A stretch of DNA of 44,269 nt from a virus. Below the pieces are notes generated by a model that had not been told where the DNA came from, made no database searches, and was given only the letters and a program-made list of their open reading frames with translations. A program made the position numbers and the translations under genes. Location of the stretch: IMG/VR virus record IMGVR_UViG_3300022910_000009, positions 1 through 44,269 of that record, one strand, 5' to 3'. The stretch's first letter is position 1, and every line of letters begins with the position of its first letter. Of this stretch, positions 38,691 through 44,269 are shown in pieces.

Positions 38691-39104
38691 TTACTTATCC
38701 TCTCCAATCCTCTTCCGATGCTCTGCACACGGGTCACTCAGCAGCTCACCGACCACGACGCATAATCCGCAGTCGATGTTCACCCACGCCTCAGAGCCGC
38801 ACGCGGGACACTGAGTCATCGTCAACGCCGCGACCTTTGCCACGTCCCGAGCGGTGACGTTTCCAATCAGGCGCGCTTCCGGCTCCCACGCCAACCCGCA
38901 CTGAAGCATTGCGACGCGCGGGTCGTAGCCGGGAGCGGCCGTGTCTTGCGGGTGCGCTCTCTCCGCCAACCTAACCACGCTCTCCACCGCCGCTAGAGCC
39001 GCTCGCCCGACGACAGAGGCTCGCTCTTCCAAGGTGTCGCCAGCGGCAGTGGGCCTCACCGCGTACGCCGTCAGTGGCTTGCCTGTACCGAAGTTGATTG
39101 CCAT
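38691..39104 (-). CDS. Hypothetical protein with C-terminal Cys cluster
   Basis: 137 residues from ATG 39104, overlapping the stop of the upstream HNH gene. The first 95 residues are helical. The last 40 carry CPACGSEAW and further Cys and His (DCGLCVV, CAEH), a probable Zn ribbon. Not recognised as a known family. Confidence 0.55.
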   Translation of the reverse strand: MAINFGTGKPLTAYAVRPTAAGDTLEERASVVGRAALAAVESVVRLAERAHPQDTAAPGYDPRVAMLQCGLAWEPEARLIGNVTARDVAKVAALTMTQCPACGSEAWVNIDCGLCVVVGELLSDPCAEHRKRIGEDK

Positions 39105-39481
39105 TAGAGAACCCCCTCAAACATGGCATGCGCCGCCAAAACCCGCTCCACCTGTTCCTCCTGAAATATTCGCCGCTCCTCGCGTGACCACCCGTCGAAC
39201 GGCCCGGAACCCTCGTGGAATGCCCGGTGGTGCGCCCAGCAGAGTGGCATCGTCTCCCGGTCGCTGGACTTCATGCCCATGCCGGCGCCTGTGGAGTGGT
39301 GCGGGTGTTGCGGTGGTGGCGACTGGCATTCTGTTACGCTCGGCGCGCAGCAGGGGAGCTGCCGAACGAATTCAAGATACTCGGGGTCACCCTCACGCTC
39401 AGCCTGTTTGGTCATCGCACGCCTCCTGATTCTGGACCGCTTCATGTACGCCGCTCGGCGCGGCATTGGACTCCGCTTCAC
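39104..39481 (-). CDS. HNH-type nuclease (Ref/DUF968-like)
   Basis: 125 residues from GTG 39481; an internal ATG at 39415 has AGGAGG 6 nt upstream and may be the main start (103 residues). The basic N-terminus (KRSRIRRRA) is typical of phage HNH proteins. The core has QLPCC, a Cys, HPHHSTGAGMGMKSSD, PLCWAHHRAFHEG: His pairs and Cys as in Ref/DUF968-like metallonucleases. It may process recombination or packaging intermediates. Confidence 0.75.
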   Translation of the reverse strand: MKRSPMPRRAAYMKRSRIRRRAMTKQAEREGDPEYLEFVRQLPCCAPSVTECQSPPPQHPHHSTGAGMGMKSSDRETMPLCWAHHRAFHEGSGPFDGWSREERRIFQEEQVERVLAAHAMFEGVL

Positions 39482-39710
39482 GCTTCCTGGCCTTTCTCAC
39501 GCCTGAGAGCACGGTGGTGTGGTTGTAGGGGGTGGGCATGTAGCGTCCGATCTCCGGGAAGCTCCAGCCGTAAGTGTCGTGCAGCAGCATCCAGAAGTAC
39601 TGGCGAGCCTGCACCGTTCGCGCCCATCGGCGGCGCTCGAACACCTCGATGGCGCCCATACCATAGCGCTCGGTGGTGGATGAGAGAGCATCATGCCAGC
39701 CGGTTCTCAC
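39399..39710 (-). CDS. Stand-alone DnaA domain-IV-like DNA-binding protein
   Basis: 103 residues from GTG 39710 (GTGA overlap). Residues 34-73 match the DnaA box-binding domain: QARQYFWMLLHDTYG, SFPEIGRY (50-57) and the signature NHTTVLSGVRKAR (63-75). The AAA+ ATPase and domain I of DnaA are absent. It would bind DnaA boxes without driving ATP-dependent opening, so it could recruit or block host DnaA. DnaA-box-like sequences occur at 1719, 2476 and 2789. It overlaps the HNH gene by 83 bp. Confidence 0.75.
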   Translation of the reverse strand: MRTGWHDALSSTTERYGMGAIEVFERRRWARTVQARQYFWMLLHDTYGWSFPEIGRYMPTPYNHTTVLSGVRKARKREAESNAAPSGVHEAVQNQEACDDQTG

Positions 39711-39943
39711 AGCTCCCGCCCCAGCCAGCCGGATCCGCCGTTTCTATCCTCGAGCTCGTCCCAGGTGAGCTCCTCGACAGTGTCTCCGTCGTCAAAGCTC
39801 CACTCGGTCACTTCGTCGCCTGGCATCAGCTTAGGCTCGGGCACATCATCCTCGCAGTGCCAGTCGAGCCACTCATCCTTTGCATGCTCTGGGCTGCAGG
39901 CAACAAACCAGTCGAACGTGTTGTCAAATCGATAGACAGGCAT
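39707..39943 (-). CDS. Small acidic phage protein
   Basis: 78 residues from ATG 39943, with GAGGAA upstream; a GTG one codon earlier is possible. It begins MPVYRFDNTFDWFVA, a recurrent phage hypothetical pattern, and is very acidic with many Trp. The acidity could suggest DNA mimicry, but this is not established. It is coupled to the helicase gene by TGATG. Confidence 0.6.
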   Translation of the reverse strand: MPVYRFDNTFDWFVACSPEHAKDEWLDWHCEDDVPEPKLMPGDEVTEWSFDDGDTVEELTWDELEDRNGGSGWLGREL

Positions 39944-41640
39944 CACGGGTTCCTCCCCAGCAGCAGCTGAAGCCGCGCATGGTCGACACGCTTCGGATTC
40001 CAGGACTGCTGTGCGATATAGGTCAACGCGCGACTCGCCGCCTCGAAGGTAACATCATTGCTCTCCACGCCGTACTTGCGCAAGTGACCGAGCTGGGCGT
40101 ACGTGGCGAGCCCCGCCTCGTGTCGGCGCGCGCGCTCCTCGAGCAGCTTCGACGCCTGGCGCTTGCTGATGCCGGCCAGCGCCTCCTTCGGCAGCTTCAT
40201 CTTCACCAGTGCCTCCATCTGCCTCTCCGTGGGCGGCTGACGCCCCCACCGCATGTCCTCGCGCGTGGTGCTGGTTACGTCGATGTCGAGCACAGCGAAC
40301 GGGTTGAACGAGCGCGCCTGGGCGGCCACACGGCTGCTGATGGCGGCGGCGATGCGCTGGAGCTCCTTGCGAGCCTCGGCTAGCATCTGCTGCGGGTTGG
40401 CGCCATTATCGAGCTTGGCTTTCTTCTTGGCGAGGTCGACCTCCTCGTCGGAGTAGTCGCCACCGAGCAAGTCCTCGGGCGTGACCAGTGCGTGTTTGGT
40501 AGCGTTGCCCACGAAATCTAAAATCAATGTCGAAGGTTTCGAACTGGCGGCAATGATGTCGCGCCGGACAGATGCGCCCTCGCGCCCCGAGACGCCCTCG
40601 ATGAGCCCGCTCAGCACGCGAGTGCCTCGGCCGACCATTTGCGCGTACAGGCTCCGAGACTTGGTAGGCCTAGCTACCGCGATGCAGCTCGCTGCGGGGC
40701 TGTCGAAGCCCTCGGTGAGAATCATGCAGTTGGCCAGACGCTTGAGGCGCCCTTCGCGGAAGTCGGCGATTATGCGGCGGCGGTCATGCGGCAACGTCTC
40801 GCCGCTAACGAAGCCAGTAGACAGCGGGTCGAGCGCATTGAACCGCTCGGCGGCGTACTCGGAGCTCTTGACACCCGGGAAGAACGCGACGGTTTGCCGG
40901 TCGGGCGCCAGTTCGAGAGTTTTCTTCACGATGCCCTCGACAGCGCGCAGCATCACCTCGTCGAGTTGCCCTTTCGCCAGGTCGCCAGCGACCGTCGCCA
41001 CGCCATCCAGGTCAATCTCGCCCAGCTCCACTTGGCAGCCAGTGAGCGGAACGAGGTAGCCTTGCTCGATGCCGTCACAGATGTCGAAGCAGTAGGCGAC
41101 GTTCTCGAACACTTTGCCGAGCGCCTTCTCGTCGCCTCGGTCTGGCGTTGCTGTCACGCCGAGCAGCTTGGCGCTGGTGAAGTAATCCAGTGGCCGGCGA
41201 TACGTCGTCGCGATTGCGTGATGGCACTCATCGAATATCACCAGACCAAAGTGGTCCTTGCCAAAGCGCTCCAGCCGCTTTGGTTGCTTGATGGTGTCGA
41301 CGGACGCGACCACCAGGCGCGAGTATAGCGCGGCATGGCGCCCCGCTTGCTCCACGTCCACCGTCTCGTTCGTCATTGCCTCCAGTCGAGCGCGCGCCTG
41401 CTCGACCAACTCCTCGCGATGGCAGAGCACGAGTACGCGACCGCTCCACTGCCGAGCAATAGCGCAGAACACGAACGTCTTGCCCAGCCCGGTCGCTAGC
41501 ACGAGCAGTTGGGACCGGTATTCCTCGAAGCCGTGCAAGATGGCGTTGCAGGCTTCGACCTGATACCAACGAGCCCCTTCCCACGGGTCGCTGATGACCG
41601 ACCGTGTGGGGGGCTGGAAGATGAGGGTGGACTGGCTCAC
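39943..41640 (-). CDS. SF2 DNA helicase (DEAD/H, ResIII-type)
   Basis: 565 residues from GTG 41640 (GTGA overlap). Motif Q-like RWYQVEACNAIL, Walker A ATGLGKT (49-55), motif II DECHH (137-141), motif III VTATPDRGD (162-170) and motif VI QMVGRGTRV are all present. The C-terminal 150 residues form an extra helical domain with QLGHLRKYGV. Phage relatives such as UvsW unwind branched DNA and help recombination-dependent replication. It follows the nuclease and Erf genes. Confidence 0.9.
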   Translation of the reverse strand: MSQSTLIFQPPTRSVISDPWEGARWYQVEACNAILHGFEEYRSQLLVLATGLGKTFVFCAIARQWSGRVLVLCHREELVEQARARLEAMTNETVDVEQAGRHAALYSRLVVASVDTIKQPKRLERFGKDHFGLVIFDECHHAIATTYRRPLDYFTSAKLLGVTATPDRGDEKALGKVFENVAYCFDICDGIEQGYLVPLTGCQVELGEIDLDGVATVAGDLAKGQLDEVMLRAVEGIVKKTLELAPDRQTVAFFPGVKSSEYAAERFNALDPLSTGFVSGETLPHDRRRIIADFREGRLKRLANCMILTEGFDSPAASCIAVARPTKSRSLYAQMVGRGTRVLSGLIEGVSGREGASVRRDIIAASSKPSTLILDFVGNATKHALVTPEDLLGGDYSDEEVDLAKKKAKLDNGANPQQMLAEARKELQRIAAAISSRVAAQARSFNPFAVLDIDVTSTTREDMRWGRQPPTERQMEALVKMKLPKEALAGISKRQASKLLEERARRHEAGLATYAQLGHLRKYGVESNDVTFEAASRALTYIAQQSWNPKRVDHARLQLLLGRNP

Positions 41641-41966
41641 AGCAGCTTCTCCCCAGGCAGCACAAAGGCTAGTGCCGCTATGTGCTCCGGCGGCTCTCGC
41701 CCCCAGTGCTCCGAGTACTCCTCGCCACAGTTCAGGCGCTCGTCGGGCCACATTTCGCCGGGTGCCAGCGTTCGCAGGTGCTCGTGAATCTTCTGGCATC
41801 GCTCACAGCGCTTCAGGCTTTCCACGCCTTCGAAGATTATTGCAATCACGTGGTAGGTGTGGCCCGGAGAGATTGTCTCTTTGCACGCGGAGCACTTGTG
41901 CGGCTTGATTGCCCGCCGCCTGGTCTCCGAATACACGGCGTACGCCTCGTCGTACTCGTGGCTCAC
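41637..41966 (-). CDS. Zn-binding phage protein
   Basis: 109 residues from ATG 41966 (ATGA-type overlap with the upstream gene). It has PHKCSACKETISPGHTYHV and CERC about 20 residues later, a treble-clef or ribbon-like Zn site common in phage proteins next to recombination genes. Function unknown. Confidence 0.65.
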   Translation of the reverse strand: MSHEYDEAYAVYSETRRRAIKPHKCSACKETISPGHTYHVIAIIFEGVESLKRCERCQKIHEHLRTLAPGEMWPDERLNCGEEYSEHWGREPPEHIAALAFVLPGEKLL

Positions 41967-42976
41967 TTCGCCTTCCCCCAGACCATCCGCGAATAGCCGT
42001 TACCGCGTTCCAAAAACTTCGTAGCCGTGGGAATCTCGGCGAACAGCTTTGCCTTGTTCAGCGCCTCAGGGGACTTGCACTGGATGAACGTGAGCACCTT
42101 GCCACTCACCGGGTGCTTCACCTGCACGCCGCGCTTCGCCGCCTCCTTGGCCAAGTCCTTGGCCTTCTCGATGAGCGGTCCGACCCGCTCGGCAAACGCG
42201 AACAGCTGTCCCAAGCGCTCGCCGTCGTCGATGGGTCCGCCATCGGCCACCGGCGCCAGCACGGTCTCCGCGAACTGCGCCGGCAACGTATATTCCGGGC
42301 AGTGGAGCTTGCCGTAACAGCTGGAACAGTGGTCGCCGAACGCCGCCTCCTCGCTGGTGTTCAGCGCGGCCGACTTGATGCGGTGGAATAGGTCGAGTTC
42401 GGTGAACGAGTCCAGCTCGTAGACCTGCTGCGACCACTGCCACTCCTCGTCCTCAATGACCCAGATGCCGGTCATGAACGCCCGGCAGCCATGCTTCTTG
42501 GCCCAGGAATAGCCATACGTGAGCAGCTGAAGAGAGTCGGGGCCCGAGCTTGCCCACCGGGTCTTCTTCAGGTCGCCGACCACCGCCACGCGCCCGATGA
42601 ACGGGTCCACGTGGTCTACAATCCAGGCGAAGTCCAGCGTGCCGCACGTCACGACCTCGCCCGACTCGGCGAACTCGCCGCTGCTGGTCAGCCCTACCGG
42701 CTGCTCTTTGACTGAGTCCTCGTACGTCAGCTCGTGGCCCAGCACCTTGACGGGCGTTGGTTTCTTCCACTGCGAGATGGTCTCCAGCTCGGCTGGCGTC
42801 AGCCTGGAGAGCTTGGCGGGTGCGTCCGGTGCGCCGGCGGCCTGAGCGTGCCAGGCACTTGAGCAAGCCGCTGCGCGACCCGCGCCGTGCGCCTCGGAGA
42901 GCTTGACGGCAAGGCCACAGAACTGCGACACGGGCAGCAGGCTAATGCGCGCACCCTGTTTGATGTAGGCGGTCAT
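41963..42976 (-). CDS. PD-(D/E)XK nuclease, DUF2800/Cas4-like exonuclease
   Basis: 337 residues from ATG 42976 (ATGA overlap). The nuclease core shows D115 in GTLDFAWIV, D135-x-K137 in VVGDLKKTR and Q150 in SLQLLTYGY. A Cys set CSSCYGKLHC (217-226) could hold an Fe-S cluster, as in Cas4/AddB-type enzymes. Paired with an Erf annealing protein, it would resect DNA ends to give single strands for annealing. Confidence 0.8.
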   Translation of the reverse strand: MTAYIKQGARISLLPVSQFCGLAVKLSEAHGAGRAAACSSAWHAQAAGAPDAPAKLSRLTPAELETISQWKKPTPVKVLGHELTYEDSVKEQPVGLTSSGEFAESGEVVTCGTLDFAWIVDHVDPFIGRVAVVGDLKKTRWASSGPDSLQLLTYGYSWAKKHGCRAFMTGIWVIEDEEWQWSQQVYELDSFTELDLFHRIKSAALNTSEEAAFGDHCSSCYGKLHCPEYTLPAQFAETVLAPVADGGPIDDGERLGQLFAFAERVGPLIEKAKDLAKEAAKRGVQVKHPVSGKVLTFIQCKSPEALNKAKLFAEIPTATKFLERGNGYSRMVWGKAK

Positions 42977-43215
42977 GGCTTCACCGGCAGCTGTGTGGCA
43001 CACCAATCAGCCACCTTTAGGATTGCTTCCGTAACCGTCGAAGCAGTGGCAGTGAAAGTCTCGACTCCGCCGGCGTTCTCTTCGTTGCGGTCACTATCGT
43101 CGCAGTGGCACAGCGAGGCGCGCCACCCACCACCCGTTGCGATGTAACGACCGATGCGGATGTCGTACTCCTCGTGGATAAGCAACCACTGCTCGATCGG
43201 CGTCGGCAGGCTCAC
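42973..43215 (-). CDS. Hypothetical protein between Erf and the nuclease
   Basis: 80 residues from GTG 43215 (GTGA overlap). The N-terminal part (IEQWLLIHEEYDIRIGRYIATGG) and a CHCDDSD stretch are followed by a helix (TEAILKVADWC). No family is recognised. It is coupled on both sides within the recombination operon. Confidence 0.6.
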   Translation of the reverse strand: MSLPTPIEQWLLIHEEYDIRIGRYIATGGGWRASLCHCDDSDRNEENAGGVETFTATASTVTEAILKVADWCATQLPVKP

Positions 43216-43907
43216 GACGCCACCACCGGGTTAGCCTGCGCCTCAAGCATCTTGACCAGCGCGTCGGCTTTCGCCTGATTCAGCGAACCCAGCATGCCGG
43301 TCCCGTGCTGGACGCTAAAGTCTTCGAGCTCGGAGCCCTTGAAGCCGATACCCTTGGCCAGTTCGCGAATACGAGCTTTGGTTGCCTCGGCAGGGGCGTC
43401 GGGCTTCGCTGGCTCGGCCGGCTTCACATCGGGTGGCGTGGCGCGAGGGCGTGGCTCGGCTTTCTTGTCGGAGCCGCTCGCTGTCAGACCGTCGTCGTCC
43501 TCGCCATCGTTCACCCCGAGCATGCTCTTTAGCTGGTAGCGCTTGACGTATGTCAGCGCGGAGCCAAGGGCTTGGACGTTGGCCCAGTTCGGCAGCAGCA
43601 CATCGACCTCGACGCGGGTCGCTCCGAGGGCAAGGATGGTAGTCACCTTGTCGCCGTCGAATGGCTGCAACAGAGCCAGGCCGTACTTGTTCAGGGCGGG
43701 CCGCACGCTCGCCAGCACCTCGGCGAGGGTGGCGTACTTGAACATGCGGTTATCGAACTTAACCTGTGCATCACGGTCCATTTCGACGAATTCAGCCTGG
43801 GCTTTGGCGAGCGCCGTGAACAGCTCGCCCACATCGCCCACATAGCGAATGGTCTCGCGAGGAGGGGCGGGAATGGTATCGGGGTGCGAATTCTCTTGGT
43901 CGTTCAT
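43212..43907 (-). CDS. erf: Erf-family single-strand annealing protein
   Basis: 231 residues from ATG 43907, with AAAAGGAACC upstream. The ERF domain spans about 20-140: FTALAKAQAEF, FKYATLAEVLASVRPALNKYG, and the signature QALGSALTYVKRYQLKSMLGV followed by an acidic loop. A Pro/Ala-rich linker leads to a helical C-terminal domain. It anneals complementary strands during recombination and circularisation. It is the first gene of the long leftward operon, with an operator-like palindrome in its promoter. Confidence 0.92.
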   Translation of the reverse strand: MNDQENSHPDTIPAPPRETIRYVGDVGELFTALAKAQAEFVEMDRDAQVKFDNRMFKYATLAEVLASVRPALNKYGLALLQPFDGDKVTTILALGATRVEVDVLLPNWANVQALGSALTYVKRYQLKSMLGVNDGEDDDGLTASGSDKKAEPRPRATPPDVKPAEPAKPDAPAEATKARIRELAKGIGFKGSELEDFSVQHGTGMLGSLNQAKADALVKMLEAQANPVVAS

Positions 43908-43926
43908 GGTGGGTTCCTTTTCTGTG

Positions 43927-43937
43927 TTACAGTGTAA
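43927..43937. promoter_or_regulatory. Perfect TTACAGTGTAA palindrome between erf and the RHH gene
   Basis: The palindrome lies in the 30-bp divergent gap. On the minus strand TACACT could be the -10 for erf, with TTGTCT 16 bp upstream as -35. On the plus strand TACAGT lies 9 nt before ATG 43943. A protein bound here would control both directions. It is identical to the site at 7024-7034. Confidence 0.6.
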
Positions 43938-43942
43938 TGCGC

Positions 43943-44203
43943 ATGGTCAGCAAGACAATCACGTTTCGGACGAAATCAACAGAGAGGCTAGCGGTGTACC
44001 GTCGAGCCTTCGAGGCTGCTCGACGGTCCAGGCCAAGCATCGATTGGAGCGACTGGCTCAGGAGCGCGTGCGACGCTCAGGCCGTCCGGGACCTTGGGCC
44101 CACGAAGGAATGCCATCAGGATGGGCTGGTGGCGTGCGGGCTGAACGTCGTGCCCCCTGGCGCGGAGCTTGAGCCTCCAGTGCGCCAGGGCGACGCGGAG
44201 TAG
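43943..44203 (+). CDS. Ribbon-helix-helix regulator
   Basis: 86 residues from ATG 43943 (ATG 43937 is an alternative overlapping the palindrome). The N-terminus MVSKTITFRTKSTERLAVYR gives the RHH beta-strand and first helix, and SIDWSDWLRSACDAQA gives the second helix. Dimers of such proteins bind short palindromes through the strand. The C-terminal 40 residues are loosely structured. There is no Shine-Dalgarno and the palindrome abuts the start, so autoregulation and a leaderless message are likely. Confidence 0.65.
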   Translation: MVSKTITFRTKSTERLAVYRRAFEAARRSRPSIDWSDWLRSACDAQAVRDLGPTKECHQDGLVACGLNVVPPGAELEPPVRQGDAE

Positions 44204-44223
44204 CTCTAGTTCGGCTAGGCCGC

Positions 44224-44269
44224 TCACGGGTGCACCAGATCTGAGGTTCCGTCCCCGGACCCGTACCCG
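44224..44269 (-). CDS. C-terminal end of the junction-crossing Gly-Asp repeat gene
   Basis: This is the last 46 nt of the gene that begins at 254. They encode Gly-Tyr-Gly-Ser-Gly-Asp-Gly followed by a short non-repetitive tail (TSDLVHP) and TGA at 44226-44224. It is coding only if the two window ends are contiguous, as the preserved frame suggests. Confidence 0.6.
   Translation of the reverse strand, partial: GYGSGDGTSDLVHP

Noticed and set aside
43988-44227. A 79-codon leftward ORF opposite the RHH gene, whose GTG overlaps the end of the junction-crossing gene
   Set aside because: The plus-strand frame has a clear ribbon-helix-helix pattern. The minus-strand product has no recognisable motif and is Arg/Pro/Ala-rich, as expected for a shadow frame in GC-rich DNA.
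1-44269. CRISPR array
   Set aside because: No regularly spaced direct repeats of 20-40 bp were seen. The only tandem repeat is the coding GGGGAC hexamer at the ends.
1-44269. Integrase or other lysogeny module
   Set aside because: No tyrosine or serine recombinase motif was found in any credible gene. Small winged-helix regulators alone do not show a temperate lifestyle.

Overview
The window looks like one complete, circularly closed genome of a high-GC tailed phage (Caudoviricetes, short-tailed/podovirus type). The virion genes include a TerL, a large portal, an HK97-type capsid, and relatives of the P22 tail-accessory proteins gp4 and gp10 together with several large ejection proteins. The two ends of the window join in frame inside one leftward gene: 254 nt at the left end plus 46 nt at the right end make a 100-codon ORF made of Gly-Asp repeats at the junction. 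I infer that the linear ends are an arbitrary break in a (GGGGAC)n repeat. Lipoprotein signals suggest a Gram-negative host. I see no integrase, excisionase, polymerase or primase, so replication probably depends on the host, and a temperate lifestyle is not shown.

Layout. (1) 1-2782, leftward: small accessory genes, some exported, driven by three near-copies of one promoter cassette with DnaA-box-like sequences. (2) 2783-3377: non-coding control region with a dyad, direct repeats and a strong rightward intrinsic terminator. (3) 3378-6336, rightward: small regulators and Zn-binding proteins, mostly overlapping by 4 nt. (4) 6333-7020, leftward: three small genes. (5) 7021-7461: non-coding control region. 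(6) 7462-34133, rightward: RusA, DNA packaging, head (with a GroES-like protein), a capsid operon with its own promoter and structured leader, beta-helix host-recognition proteins, gp4/gp10-like tail proteins, ejection proteins (the largest carries an ADP-ribosyltransferase-like domain), an SGNH esterase, then holin, lipoprotein, CHAP-like endolysin and two small proteins. (7) 43907-34099, leftward: Erf annealing protein, PD-(D/E)XK nuclease, SF2 helicase, a stand-alone DnaA-domain-IV-like protein, HNH nuclease, methyltransferase, a Tad2 (anti-Thoeris) protein and many Cys-rich proteins. (8) 43943-44203, rightward: a small ribbon-helix-helix regulator divergent from erf.

How the parts may work together. 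A palindrome of the form TTACA-N-TGTAA occurs at the divergent erf/RHH promoter and, with variation, before several other units. This suggests a regulon controlled by the RHH protein. Several units appear to start leaderless (a -10 box 5-9 nt before ATG), whereas others share a GAAAGGAACCCACC-ATG type leader. Erf, the nuclease, helicase, HNH protein and RusA form a recombination-dependent replication set. The ejected ADP-ribosyltransferase-like protein and Tad2 both touch NAD-derived chemistry, which fits take-over of the host and evasion of its defences at infection.
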